NCBI RefSeq assembly: GCF_001439685.1
Contig: NZ_JYLH01000006.1
Coordinates: forward strand, 279,253-343,252
Direction: 5' to 3'
DNA: 64,000 nucleotides
DNA from: Pseudomonas libanensis
Lineage (GTDB): Bacteria; Pseudomonadota; Gammaproteobacteria; Pseudomonadales; Pseudomonadaceae
Shown here: positions 41,065 to 50,410 of the stretch, piece after piece
Layout of the letters: every line of letters starts with the position of its first letter
How positions within the stretch are numbered: the first letter of the stretch is position 1
Position numbers and translations under genes: made by a program
Notes under the pieces: generated by a model
The model's input: only the letters and a program-made list of their open reading frames with translations
Told to the model about the DNA's origin: nothing
The model's database searches: none

Positions 41065-43473
41065 TTACGGCAGGGCGTAGGCGATCACGTAGTCGCCACG
41101 GTCGGTGGACTGGCGTGCGCCACCGGCGGTGACCACGATGTACTGCTTGCCGGTTTTCGGCGACACGTAGGTCATCGGCCCACCCTGGCTGCCGACCGGC
41201 AGGCGGGCTTTCCAGATTTCATCGCCATTGCCGCTGTTGAAGGCGCGCAGGTAGAAATCCTGGGTGCCGGCGATAAAGATCAGGCCACCTTGTGTCGACA
41301 GCGTACCGCCCAGGGTCGGCAGGCCCACCTTGATCGGCAGGTGCATGCGGATGCCCAGCGGCCCGGTGTCTTCAACGGTGCCCACCGGTACTTGCCAAGC
41401 GACCTTTTGCGTCTTCAAGTCGATGGCGGTCAAGGTGCCGAACGGCGGCGCCTGGCAGGGGATGCCGGCCACCGACAGGAAGCGGTTCTTGTTCACCGCG
41501 TAAGGCGTGCCCTTGAGCGGCACGGCGCCCATGCCGGTGTTCAGCGCTTCACCGCCGGAAGAGGCCTGGGCCTTGTTCTGCGACGGCACCATCTGGATCC
41601 ACAGGCCCAGGCGCATGTCATTGACGAAGATAAAGCCGTGCACCGGGTCGGTGGAGATACTGCCCCAGTTCATGCCACCCAGGGAGCCCGGGAAGCTCAG
41701 GGATTTATCGGTGCCGGGTGCGGTGTACAAGCCGTCGTAGCGCATGCCCTTGAAGTCGATGCGGCACAGCAGCTGGTCATAGGGTGTGGCGCCCCACATG
41801 TCCGATTCGGTCAGGGTCTGCGCGCCGATCTGCGGCATGCCCACGGATTTGGGTTGGGTCAGGGAATAAGGCTCGTTGGGAATGTTGGCGGCCTTGACCG
41901 GCACTTCCTGCACGTCGGTCAACGGTTTGCCGGTGGCGCGGTCGAGCACATAGATCTGCCCGGCCTTGGTGCCGATCACCACGGCCGGTACTGCCTTGTC
42001 GCTGCCTGGCGGGGTGAAGTCGATCAGGCTGGGTTGCATCGGCAGGTCGAAGTCCCACAGGTCATTGTGGACGGTCTGGTACACCCATTTTTCAGCACCG
42101 GTGGAGGCGTCGAGCGCCAGTACTGAAGCGCCATACTTGTGGTTGAGAGCGGTGCGCTCCACGCCGTAGATATCGGTGGATGAACTGCCCATCGGCAGGA
42201 AGACCGTGTTCATCTGCGGGTCGTAGGACATCGGTGCCCAGCTGTTCGGGGTGCTGCGCACGTAGGTGCTGTCGCCCGTCGGAGCCTGCTTGTCTTCGGG
42301 GTTGCCCGGGTCGAAGGCCCAACGCATCTGGCCACTGATTACGTCGAAACCACGGATCACGCCACCGGGCATGTCGGTCTGGACATTGTCGGCGACACGG
42401 CCACCGACCACCACGGTGGTGCCGGCAATCAGCGGCGCAGAGGATAGTTGGTAGTAGCTGTCCGGCACATTGCCCAGGCCGGCTTTCAAATCGACCTGGC
42501 CATGGGTGCCGAAGTCTTCGCAGAACTTGCCGGTGCCGGCGTCCACCGCGATCAGGCGTGCATCGATGGTGTTGGTCAGCAGGCGACGCTGGCACTGCGC
42601 GCCGGCTGGCACGCTGGCGGCAATGATCGGTGAACTGTTGGGTTGGGTAGGTTGGGCAATGGGTGCAGTGGCGTCGAAATACGCCATGCCCCGGCAACGC
42701 TGCCAGACCGCCGATTTAGCGTTGACCTCGTTCTTCCACAACTCTTTGCCGGTGTCGGCATCCAGTGCGATCAGGTTGTTGTGCGGCGTGCAGATAAACA
42801 CTTTGTTGCCGATCTGCAAGGGTGTCAGTTGGTCTTCGGCCCCGTTGCCGTCGCTGAGGGCTACGTCGCCGGTGTGGTAGGTCCAGGCGACCTTGAGCTT
42901 GTCGATGTTGTCGCGATTGATCTGGTCCAGCGCGGCGAAACGGCTGCCACCTTCGGTATTGCCGTAGTGCGCCCAGTCTTTCTGCGCATCGGCTGCAGCT
43001 ACCGGGGTGATGCCCGGGCCAGTGCCGGTGGGCGCCACGCTCGGGTGGGCGACAAACATATTGCCTGCCGCTACCGCTACGCCCACGGCCAACACGGCGG
43101 CGACGCCATAGGCCCCCCGCGCACGTTGGTTGACGAGCAGCGGGTAAACCAGCGCTACCACCATACCGATGACCGCAAACATGAACAGTCGCGAGAACAG
43201 CGGCCAGAACACCAGCCCTACATCCGCTATGGCCCAGATGGCCGTGCCGACCAGGAAGGCCGCGAACAGCCAGGCGCCGGCCGGTTTGCGACAAGCGAGC
43301 AACAGCCCTGCAATCGCCATGACCGCGCCGCCGATCAGGAAGTACCAGGAGCCTCCCAGGCTCACCAGTTTGACGCCGCCGATGGCCAGCGCGAGGCCGA
43401 GCAGGGCGATGATGACGCCCAGGCCCAGCAGTAAGAATCTAGAGGCGCCAGCGGCGCGCGATGCTCGTTTCAT
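41065..43473 (-). CDS. gcd: Membrane-bound PQQ-dependent glucose dehydrogenase
   Basis: 802 residues, the usual length for Gcd. Five N-terminal membrane helices (residues 12-150) anchor it to the inner membrane. From about 160 the periplasmic eight-bladed quinoprotein propeller follows: DWAHYGNTEGGSRFAALDQIN, VAWTYHTGD, FICTPHNNLIALDADTGKELW, HNDLWDFDLPMQPSLID and GGPMTYVSPKTGKQYIVVTAGG. It oxidises glucose to gluconate and passes electrons to ubiquinone. PQQ synthesis genes are not in the window. First gene of a probable gcd-oprB operon. The 170 bp upstream hold its promoter region and the terminator of the neighbouring chemoreceptor gene. Confidence 0.96.
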   Translation of the reverse strand: MKRASRAAGASRFLLLGLGVIIALLGLALAIGGVKLVSLGGSWYFLIGGAVMAIAGLLLACRKPAGAWLFAAFLVGTAIWAIADVGLVFWPLFSRLFMFAVIGMVVALVYPLLVNQRARGAYGVAAVLAVGVAVAAGNMFVAHPSVAPTGTGPGITPVAAADAQKDWAHYGNTEGGSRFAALDQINRDNIDKLKVAWTYHTGDVALSDGNGAEDQLTPLQIGNKVFICTPHNNLIALDADTGKELWKNEVNAKSAVWQRCRGMAYFDATAPIAQPTQPNSSPIIAASVPAGAQCQRRLLTNTIDARLIAVDAGTGKFCEDFGTHGQVDLKAGLGNVPDSYYQLSSAPLIAGTTVVVGGRVADNVQTDMPGGVIRGFDVISGQMRWAFDPGNPEDKQAPTGDSTYVRSTPNSWAPMSYDPQMNTVFLPMGSSSTDIYGVERTALNHKYGASVLALDASTGAEKWVYQTVHNDLWDFDLPMQPSLIDFTPPGSDKAVPAVVIGTKAGQIYVLDRATGKPLTDVQEVPVKAANIPNEPYSLTQPKSVGMPQIGAQTLTESDMWGATPYDQLLCRIDFKGMRYDGLYTAPGTDKSLSFPGSLGGMNWGSISTDPVHGFIFVNDMRLGLWIQMVPSQNKAQASSGGEALNTGMGAVPLKGTPYAVNKNRFLSVAGIPCQAPPFGTLTAIDLKTQKVAWQVPVGTVEDTGPLGIRMHLPIKVGLPTLGGTLSTQGGLIFIAGTQDFYLRAFNSGNGDEIWKARLPVGSQGGPMTYVSPKTGKQYIVVTAGGARQSTDRGDYVIAYALP

Positions 43474-43591
43474 GTCGATCAGGACTCGAGTGAGGAAAGG
43501 CAGGGGCCGGATTTTAGCAAGATAAGTAACCAGTTAGTACATTTAGCTCGGTAATGCACTCTTACAAATCCTGCGATTATCCCAGGCAGCA

Positions 43592-43625
43592 AAAAGCCGC
43601 GTGCGTCAAAAGGCGCAAGCGGCTT
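43592..43625 (-). terminator. Rho-independent terminator of the chemoreceptor gene
   Basis: On the minus strand AAGCCGC...TGCG, a short loop, CGCA...GCGGCTT and then TTTT follow the chemoreceptor stop by about 20 bp. Confidence 0.85.
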
Positions 43626-43644
43626 GAGTGGGCCAGTACCCGGG

Positions 43645-45588
43645 TCAGAACTTGAAGCGACCGACCAGCCCCTTGAGTTGCCCGGAGATATCCGTCAATC
43701 GGCCAGAGCCGGTCTGCGCCGAGTGGGCAAACTCTTCGACCAGTTGCGCATCGGCATGGATTTGCGCGATGTGGCGGTTGATCTCCTCGGCGACCTGGTG
43801 CTGCTCCTCGGCGGCGGTGGCGATCTGGGTATTCTGGTCGCGAATCGAGTCCACCGAGCCGCGGATCTTGTCGAAGCTGTCGCGGGCCTGTTGGATGCGT
43901 TCGACGCTGGCGTGGGACACCAGCAGGCTGCCCTGCATCTGCTGGGTGACCTCCTGGGTGCGGCGGGCGAGGTTGCCGAGCAGGCTGTCGATTTCGCCGG
44001 TGGAGTCGGCGGTGCGACGGGCCAGGGCGCGAACCTCATCGGCCACCACGGCAAAACCGCGGCCCTGGTCGCCGGCCCGCGCAGCCTCGATGGCGGCGTT
44101 GAGGGCCAGCAGGTTGGTCTGTTCAGCGATGGAACGGATCGTATCGAGGATGGTGTTGATGTTCTTGCTGTCCTGCTCGAGCAACTCCATGGTCTGGGTC
44201 GACTTCTGCAGGTCCGCGCTCAGTTTGTGCACGCTGCTGGTGGCTTCGCCGATATGTTGCTGGCCGTTGTGGACATCGCGGTAGCCTTCATCGGCACTCG
44301 TCGCTGCCGCGCTGCATGAGCGCGCCACTTCGTTGGCGGTGGCCACCATTTCGTTGAACGCGGTGCTGACCAGTTCCACCGCTTCACGTTGGCGCCCGGC
44401 CGCCTGGTTCATGTTGCGCGCCACTTCGCTGGTGTCGGCGGCAGCGGTTTGCAGGTCGGAGGAGGCATTGCCGATGCGCTGCACCAGTTGTGCGATCACG
44501 CCCAGGAACTGATTGAACCAACCCGCCAGGCTGGCGGTTTCATCCTTGCCCTGCACCTTGAGTTGGCGGGTGAGGTCGCCTTCGCCTTCGGCGATCTCTT
44601 GGAGGCCGTCGGCCACGCCGCGAATCGGTCGCACGATCACTCGGGCAAAGCTGGCGCCGACAATCGCGAACACCAGGGCGAGGATCGCCGCGATGCCGGC
44701 GATCAACCAGGTCAGGCGGGTGGCGCCGGCCATGACTTCGTCGCGCTTGATCAAGCCGATAAAGCGCCAGCCCAGCCCTTGGGAGCTGACCACATTGGCC
44801 ATGTAGGGCACGCCGTCAATGTCGATCTGGCTTACGCCGTCGCCACGCTTGGCCAATTCGGCGTAGTTGGCGCCCAAGTCTGCCAGCGGCTTGAAGTTGT
44901 GCTTGGCATCGCTGGGGTCGACCAGCACGTTGCCGTTGGCTTCCACCAGCATCAGGTAGCCACTGTCGCCCAGCTTGATGTTACGGACCAGCTCGGTCAG
45001 TTGCTTGAGCGACACATCCAGGCCGACCACGCCGAGGATATTGCCGCTGGCGTCGACGACGGTGTGCACGGTGCCGATCAGGGAGACGTCGTCCGGCGCC
45101 CAGTAATAGGCGCCAGTGCGCACGGTGGTGCCTGGCGCGGCAATGGCGGCCTGGTACCAGGGGCGTACGCGCGGATCGTAATGAGTGAGCTTGGTGTCGT
45201 CAGGCCAACTGGCATAGCCGCCGTCCTTCAAGCCCAGGGACAGGTAGGCGGTGCTCGGATGGCTCTTGGCGAACTGGTCGAAAATCGCCAGCAGTTCTTG
45301 ATTGGTCGGTGTCAGCGGGATTTGTGCCGCATCGGCGCCGGCATAGCTTTTGAGGCCCTTGGCTGCGACAACGCGCGGGTCCTTGGCCACGTACTCGACG
45401 TTCTGGCTGATTCCGTCGAAGAACTGCTTCATGCCATTGTCGATCTGGCGGATTTCGCGGCCACTGCTGTCGAGAAAATTCGCCAGGGCCCCCTCGCGCA
45501 GGTTCAGCACCACCAGGACGGCCACCAGGATGACTGGCAGGCACGCGATGGCGGCAAACGCCCAGGTCAGCTTTTGCTTGATATTCAT
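43645..45588 (-). CDS. Methyl-accepting chemotaxis protein with double Cache sensor
   Basis: 647 residues. TM1 at about 9-30; periplasmic dCache domain to about 275 with [12 protein letters not shown], the motif that bounds amino-acid or amine-binding pockets in PctA-like receptors; TM2 near 285-310; HAMP segment ([26 protein letters not shown]); cytoplasmic signalling hairpin with the conserved tip [28 protein letters not shown]. It relays ligand binding to CheA/CheW. The ligand cannot be named. It has its own terminator, and transcription starts in the gap beyond 45588. Confidence 0.92.
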   Translation of the reverse strand: MNIKQKLTWAFAAIACLPVILVAVLVVLNLREGALANFLDSSGREIRQIDNGMKQFFDGISQNVEYVAKDPRVVAAKGLKSYAGADAAQIPLTPTNQELLAIFDQFAKSHPSTAYLSLGLKDGGYASWPDDTKLTHYDPRVRPWYQAAIAAPGTTVRTGAYYWAPDDVSLIGTVHTVVDASGNILGVVGLDVSLKQLTELVRNIKLGDSGYLMLVEANGNVLVDPSDAKHNFKPLADLGANYAELAKRGDGVSQIDIDGVPYMANVVSSQGLGWRFIGLIKRDEVMAGATRLTWLIAGIAAILALVFAIVGASFARVIVRPIRGVADGLQEIAEGEGDLTRQLKVQGKDETASLAGWFNQFLGVIAQLVQRIGNASSDLQTAAADTSEVARNMNQAAGRQREAVELVSTAFNEMVATANEVARSCSAAATSADEGYRDVHNGQQHIGEATSSVHKLSADLQKSTQTMELLEQDSKNINTILDTIRSIAEQTNLLALNAAIEAARAGDQGRGFAVVADEVRALARRTADSTGEIDSLLGNLARRTQEVTQQMQGSLLVSHASVERIQQARDSFDKIRGSVDSIRDQNTQIATAAEEQHQVAEEINRHIAQIHADAQLVEEFAHSAQTGSGRLTDISGQLKGLVGRFKF

Positions 45589-45751
45589 GACTTCTCCCGC
45601 GGGTATTTATAATTTTGGCAAGGGGGGAAACGGTAGCGGTGAGCGTCGCATGTGTTGTTTTGCAGTCTGAGCGGCCCATGCTTACCCCTGTATATCGACT
45701 GCAAGGGCAAGCACTTGAGGCCAGGGCCAAGGTTTAACCGATGTGCTCGGC

Positions 45752-45807
45752 GCCCAGGGACTCCACCAGGCCCACCGGCACGATCAGGCAGAACAGTGAA
45801 ATGAACA
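45752..45807 (-). repeat. 56-bp fragment copied from the bestrophin gene
   Basis: 54 of 56 bases match 49381-49436 inside the bestrophin gene in the same orientation (reads ...FISLFCLIVPVGLVESLG on the minus strand). No more of the gene can be recognised on either side. It sits in the 279-bp gap between the chemoreceptor and aminotransferase genes, which otherwise shows no gene. Together the two copies bracket the 3.4-kb aminotransferase/P450 block. Confidence 0.8.
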
Positions 45808-45867
45808 CTTTCGTGCACGGGGGAAGGTGTGCGAGCTATTGACTATCTTCGATTGCGCAATACATTT

Positions 45868-47097
45868 TTATGAGTGTGGTTGTGATGTCGTCACTTCTCT
45901 ACGTTTGTTGAGCACACTCGCCAGCGCCTTGGCTACGTGATGGATGTTTTTATTGTTCAGCCCTGGCATGCACAAGCGTCCGGAATCCAGCAGGTAAATA
46001 CCTTCGTTAATGCGCAGGTGTTCGACCTCACTCGGCGTCAATCCGGTGTAGCAAAACATGCCACGTTGCTCAAGCAGGTAACGACAATCTACTGAGGGCG
46101 CCAATGTGCTGAGGGCATCATAGAGTTGCTGGCGCACCGTGGCGATACGATTGCGCATTTCAGAGATTTCCTGGCGCCATTGTGCTTGCAGCATGTCATG
46201 TTGAAGGATCGTGGTGATGAGCAGGCTCGCGCGTGAGGGGGGAGTGCCATAGCTGCCAAGGGCGCGAGACTTGAGCTGGCCTACTACTCGCTTTGCTTGC
46301 GATTGGGTTCGGCACACCACGTTCACGCTACCGCAGCGTTCACCATACAAAGAAAAATTTTTCGAAAACGACTGCGCAACAATTGTCGTTATTTCTGTGT
46401 TGGCGATTGCCCTCACAACCCATGCATCTTCATCAAGGCCTTCACCGAAGCCTTGATAGGCCATGTCCAGCAGGGGTATCAAATTTTTCCGGCCAAGCAG
46501 GTCGATGACCTGCAGCCACTGGTCCCGGCTGAGGTCCAAGCCTGTAGGGTTATGGCAAGACGGTTGCAGCAGTACCACGCTTTTTTCGGGAAGGCGTTCA
46601 AGTGCAGCCAGTAGGCGGCTGAAGGCGATCTTCTTGTTAACCGGGTCGTAGTAGGGATAGCTGTAAACTTGAACGTTGGCGTTTCGGAAAAAAACTTCGT
46701 GGTTCCCCCAGCACGGGTCGCTGATCCATATTGCACTGTTGGGCAACCAGTTTTTGATCAGGCTGGCAGCCATGGCCAACGCACCCGAGCCTCCCAGGGT
46801 CTGGATGGTCGCTACCCGACGTTCATGCAAAGCACTGTGGTCATTGCCAAATATGAGCGCTTGTGTGGCATGCCGGAAGTCAGATTGCCCCTCAATGGGT
46901 AAATAGCTACAGGGGCTCGCGTCGTTATCGGTAATGTGCGCTGCTTTCTGAACGGCTTTGAGGTAGGGAATCTGGCCCTTATCGTCGAAGTAGAGTCCTA
47001 TCCCAAGATTGACTTTGGATTCACGAGGGTCACGCTCATAGGCGTCAAGTAACACGAGCGCAAGGTCACCCGCGTAATTATCCAGATGTTCGAACAT
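45868..47097 (-). CDS. Class I aminotransferase, aspartate/aromatic type
   Basis: 409 residues of the AspC/TyrB fold-type I PLP family: VNLGIGLYFDDKGQIPYLKAV, YLPIEGQSDFRHATQALIFG, QTLGGSGALA, SDPCWGNHEVFF, LLQPSCHNPTGLD, PLLDMAYQGFGEGLDED and the PLP lysine in SFSKNFSLYGERCGS, with the Arg for the substrate carboxylate in SGRLCMPGLN. It is less GC-rich than its flanks. It lies downstream of a lipocalin-like gene and a P450 gene on the same strand, so it is probably a pathway enzyme acting on an aromatic or dicarboxylic amino acid and not housekeeping TyrB. Confidence 0.85.
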   Translation of the reverse strand: MFEHLDNYAGDLALVLLDAYERDPRESKVNLGIGLYFDDKGQIPYLKAVQKAAHITDNDASPCSYLPIEGQSDFRHATQALIFGNDHSALHERRVATIQTLGGSGALAMAASLIKNWLPNSAIWISDPCWGNHEVFFRNANVQVYSYPYYDPVNKKIAFSRLLAALERLPEKSVVLLQPSCHNPTGLDLSRDQWLQVIDLLGRKNLIPLLDMAYQGFGEGLDEDAWVVRAIANTEITTIVAQSFSKNFSLYGERCGSVNVVCRTQSQAKRVVGQLKSRALGSYGTPPSRASLLITTILQHDMLQAQWRQEISEMRNRIATVRQQLYDALSTLAPSVDCRYLLEQRGMFCYTGLTPSEVEHLRINEGIYLLDSGRLCMPGLNNKNIHHVAKALASVLNKRREVTTSQPHS

Positions 47098-47206
47098 AAA
47101 TTATTTTCTCGCGTTTTTGTAGTTGCGATATTTGATCAAGAGCGGCATTGATATGTAGCAACTAGCGCAACGCGCGCCTTACGTCAACGTCAGATGAACT
47201 TAGTTG

Positions 47207-47635
47207 TTAGGCTTGTTTTTCCCATACGAGCGTTGCATGGACGGCTTGATCGTCCTGAGTAATGGGGTTCACGCTGCGTAGTTGAAGCCGATTTCCCTCT
47301 ATTGAAATGTGTCGACATTGGTCTGTATTTGCCCAGGCTTCGTAAGTACTGAGTTGAATATGATGGGTTATGACAGCGTTACGCTCGTCATATGTATAGT
47401 GGCCGCTATAAGCCATTGGTTGTCTGGCAATTGCGGTCGTTGCCAGAGGGTTGCCTGCAATGTGTACGGCCATGAAATGCTGCTCGTAGATAATCAGACC
47501 TTCAGGACGAGTTCCGAGCGGATGATGTTTTGTGGGCGAGGATAAAGGCACGACTGAATACTCAATTAATCGCCATGCGCCAATCAATTCGCAAACAAGC
47601 GGTTTAAGTGTTTGGGACGGGTTCGTAAGTTTCAT
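47207..47635 (-). CDS. Lipocalin-like small protein
   Basis: 142 residues with the lipocalin-like (Lipocalin_5) pattern: LIGAWRLIEYSV at the start, RPEGLIIYEQHFMAVHIAG, YSGHYTYDERNAVITHHIQLS and a final HATLVWEKQ strand. No signal peptide. Such proteins occur in secondary-metabolite and tailoring operons, where a few act as cyclases or isomerases. No catalytic residue can be named here. It overlaps the P450 gene by 32 bp and is followed after 109 bp by the aminotransferase gene, so the three are probably co-transcribed. Confidence 0.7.
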   Translation of the reverse strand: MKLTNPSQTLKPLVCELIGAWRLIEYSVVPLSSPTKHHPLGTRPEGLIIYEQHFMAVHIAGNPLATTAIARQPMAYSGHYTYDERNAVITHHIQLSTYEAWANTDQCRHISIEGNRLQLRSVNPITQDDQAVHATLVWEKQA

Positions 47636-48896
47636 GGTGAACTGTCGAAGTTGGGGTAATGGTCAATGGCTTTTCCAGGGGAGCGAGTTTAATCGGTAGC
47701 CGAGTGAGCGAACGTACGGACAGATTTATCTGCCAGTCTGGTCGGCTTTCCACGAGTTTGATAGAGCGCGTGCGCTTAAATAGTTCGGTAAACAGGATCT
47801 GGGTTTCAAGTTGTGCCAGCGTATTCCCAGGGCATAGGTGTATTGAGTGACCAAATGCCAGGTGGTTTTTAGTGTCCCTCTCAATATTGAATTGGTCCGG
47901 GTCTGGGAATTTTTGATCATCTCTATTTGCCGAAGCCGCCATTAAAAATATCAAGTCGCCACGTTTGATGTGTTCATTTTGTAGTGTGAAGTCGTCCACC
48001 GCCATACGCGAAAGCCTTTGCACCGGGCTCTCGTGGCGCAGCATTTCCCCAATCGCGCCTCGCATCAGGTCGGGATTATTTCGTAGCTGAGCCTCGATGT
48101 GTGGATGTTGCAAGAGCAGGAGCAGGCCATTGCCGATCAGATTGGTAGTCGTTTCAAACCCTGCAAAAACCATCATCAGACACGTGGCAAGGATTTCCTC
48201 TTCACTCATGACATCGCCGCGCTCTTCGGCCTCAACCAATGAAGATATAAGATCGGCAGCAGGCTGTTTACGACGCATCAGCAAAATGTCGCGAAGCATT
48301 TGTGTCGCTTCACTGATACTACGCATTGCGGTCTTTGCCCGCACTTCGTATTCATGGGGCGGGCTGCCGAAGAAGTTGACGATATCCACCGCACAGGCTT
48401 TGAGTAAAGGGCGTCCTTCCACCGGTGCACCAATGATCTCAGACACCACATTCAATGGATAAGGCGTGGCGATGTCGGCGATGAAATCCACACTGTTGCT
48501 GGCCAGTGCTGAATCAAGAAGTTCGTCCACCTGGCCTTGAATGACCGGAATAAAACTTCGCACTATTCGAGGTGTCATCGCCTTGTTGATCAATTGACGC
48601 AGGCGAGTGTGGTTGGGGCGCTCTAACATGAGCGGCCACATCGACAGGGTTCTTTCCAAGGGCGCCAGTTGAATTCTTAATGCTTCCGGCATTTGTTGCA
48701 TGCGCGGAAGTATCCTGTTCGCGGAAATTCTCGGGTCATGCAGGCAAGTGAGCACATCCTCATATCGTGTCACTACCCACGCTTGTATTTGCTCGCTCCA
48801 GTAGACGGGCGCTTGCTTTCTGAGTTTAGCGTAGGTGGGGTAAGGGTTTTGTTGAAAGTCGAGACAAAAGAGATCTGCAATTGGACGGGGTTTCAA
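47604..48896 (-). CDS. Cytochrome P450 of the aminotransferase block
   Basis: 430 residues from a TTG start at 48896, preceded by AAGGA at 8 bp. No upstream ATG fits. Canonical I-helix MMVFAGFETTTNLIG with the catalytic Thr, ExxR in EMLRHES-type context, and heme loop FGHSIHLCPGNTLAQLE. It is a soluble bacterial P450 of the kind that hydroxylates small molecules or carrier-bound amino acids. Codon use is AT-richer than neighbouring genes, like the aminotransferase, suggesting a shared foreign origin. Its substrate is unknown. It is not closely similar to the P450 at 9150. Confidence 0.88.
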   Translation of the reverse strand: MKPRPIADLFCLDFQQNPYPTYAKLRKQAPVYWSEQIQAWVVTRYEDVLTCLHDPRISANRILPRMQQMPEALRIQLAPLERTLSMWPLMLERPNHTRLRQLINKAMTPRIVRSFIPVIQGQVDELLDSALASNSVDFIADIATPYPLNVVSEIIGAPVEGRPLLKACAVDIVNFFGSPPHEYEVRAKTAMRSISEATQMLRDILLMRRKQPAADLISSLVEAEERGDVMSEEEILATCLMMVFAGFETTTNLIGNGLLLLLQHPHIEAQLRNNPDLMRGAIGEMLRHESPVQRLSRMAVDDFTLQNEHIKRGDLIFLMAASANRDDQKFPDPDQFNIERDTKNHLAFGHSIHLCPGNTLAQLETQILFTELFKRTRSIKLVESRPDWQINLSVRSLTRLPIKLAPLEKPLTITPTSTVHHETYEPVPNT

Positions 48897-49194
48897 GCTT
48901 CGATTCCTTATGGTGACTCTGGCCGACCTTGGCGTGGGTTTAAACGTACCCGTTTATGCAGGAGACCAGAGCGCATAGATTTGCCTGAAAAAATTATGTC
49001 GTCTGTAAGAGTATTCTTAGGAACAGTACGGATGTTGGTCCTTTTTTAAATGGTTTAATCCGGCTCAGTTCAGGTTCCAAGCACTTTGTTGTAACGGTTT
49101 GATGAGTTATGGGCAGCCAAGAAACGGCTGCATATGAAGCTCTCTGGCCTTTTGCGTCGCTACGCTCTGTCAACGAGCGGGCGGCATTCGCTGC
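48897..49194. other. Gap holding the promoter region of the P450 operon
   Basis: AT-richer 298 bp with no convincing gene. It must contain the promoter for the minus-strand P450 operon. A small hairpin GCAGCC...GGCTGC at 49113-49131 has no T-run. The right end abuts the stop of the bestrophin gene and is the likely right edge of the inserted block. Confidence 0.5.
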
Positions 49195-50082
49195 TCAGGA
49201 AGCATGATCACCCAGGGCATCACGCTGCATCGACTGCAGGTTCTTCTCGATGGTTTCGCAGATGCTTTCCATCTGGATCTGGTGTTCGCTGGAGTTGAAC
49301 GGGCTTTGCAGGTCGGTGCCGATGCGTTCGATGGCCAGCAGCATGAAGCCCACCACCGTGGAGGCCAGCGGCGTGAACCAGCCCAGGGACTCCACCAGGC
49401 CCACCGGCACGATCAGGCAGAACAACGAAATGAACAGCCGCGGGAAATACACGTAGGGGTAGGGCAGCGGGGTGTTGGCGATACGCTCCATGCCGCCTTG
49501 GGCATTGGACAGGTCCACCAGGGTCGATTCCAGACGTGCCAGGCGAATGCTGTCCAGGCGCCCGGCCTGGTATTCGCGGGCCAGCAAGGTGGCGGAGCCG
49601 GTGAGGATGTCGTTGGCGAAATTATTGGTGGCGCCGTTGCGCGCAAATTCCTCGGCGGGGATAAATGCCCGCACTTCTTCCGGGCACGGCTGGCCCTTGA
49701 GGTGCGCGGCCAGGCAATTGACGTAGGCCACGTGCCGGCGCAACAGCGTCGACTTGACCGGGTTCACCTCACCGGGAGCGTCATCCAGCAGGGTCAATAC
49801 TTGCCGGGCAAAGCTGCGCGAGTTGTTGACCATCGCCCCCCACAGCGTGCGTGCTTCCCACCAGCGGTTGTAGGCGCTGCTGTTGCGAAAACTGATCAGC
49901 ACTACCAGCGCCGAACCAAGCAAGGTCAGGGGCATCAGCGGCAAGTTGATCTTAGCGGTGAGAAACAGCATGAAGTCCACCGTCACGGCCACATCCCATA
50001 GCAACAGCCAGAACAGCGCCCAGCCCACATAGCCCATGGTCTTGATGATCAGGCGGTATTTTTTCAGGACAGCAGCTTTCAA
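49195..50082 (-). CDS. Bestrophin-family (YneE) membrane protein
   Basis: 295 residues from a TTG at 50082 with GAGG 6 bp upstream. Hydrophobic segments near 17-40 and 45-60, then the family hallmark LISFRNSSAYNRWWEARTLWGAMVNNSR, a long helical region, a second membrane pair near 215-250 (FPRLFISLFCLIVPVGLVESLGWFTPLAS) and the C-terminal EMESICETIEKNL-like segment. Bacterial homologues are pentameric ion channels. Physiological role in Pseudomonas is not established. A 56-bp piece of this gene is duplicated at 45752. Confidence 0.88.
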   Translation of the reverse strand: MKAAVLKKYRLIIKTMGYVGWALFWLLLWDVAVTVDFMLFLTAKINLPLMPLTLLGSALVVLISFRNSSAYNRWWEARTLWGAMVNNSRSFARQVLTLLDDAPGEVNPVKSTLLRRHVAYVNCLAAHLKGQPCPEEVRAFIPAEEFARNGATNNFANDILTGSATLLAREYQAGRLDSIRLARLESTLVDLSNAQGGMERIANTPLPYPYVYFPRLFISLFCLIVPVGLVESLGWFTPLASTVVGFMLLAIERIGTDLQSPFNSSEHQIQMESICETIEKNLQSMQRDALGDHAS

Positions 50083-50410
50083 ACGAGCACCTCGCAGTGG
50101 GTGGTTGGCAACAATGCCCTGTTACGACGTCGCGAGAGAGGGAAGGTTCGCAGGGTGCTGAATCGATTAGTTGATAAGTCGCTAGCCCGGGAGAATGTAA
50201 CGAGAGATGTCGCGCAACTGCAGGCCACAGATGATTTGAATGTGGAACAACTTTGGTACTGATGACGTCTGGTGCGGCAATCGCTGTACATTGCGTTCGA
50301 GGCAAAAAGCCATTAATGGCAGGGTTTTTGACGTGATTTGTTTTTGGGGCCTGGCTGCAGGGATTTCGTAGCCGAGATCAGTGGAATAATTGGTTGATCA
50401 GGGCTCTTTC
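50083..50410. other. Divergent intergenic region
   Basis: 328 bp between the bestrophin gene and a plus-strand regulator-like gene. No gene, RNA or strong hairpin was recognised. It should hold promoters for both directions. Confidence 0.5.

Noticed and set aside
40171..42126. 651-codon plus-strand open frame across oprB and gcd
   Set aside because: Runs antisense through two well-recognised genes and has no domain.
43474..43590. Operator-like symmetry (GTAACCAGTTAGTAC) upstream of gcd
   Set aside because: The symmetry is too imperfect to call a regulator site without other copies.
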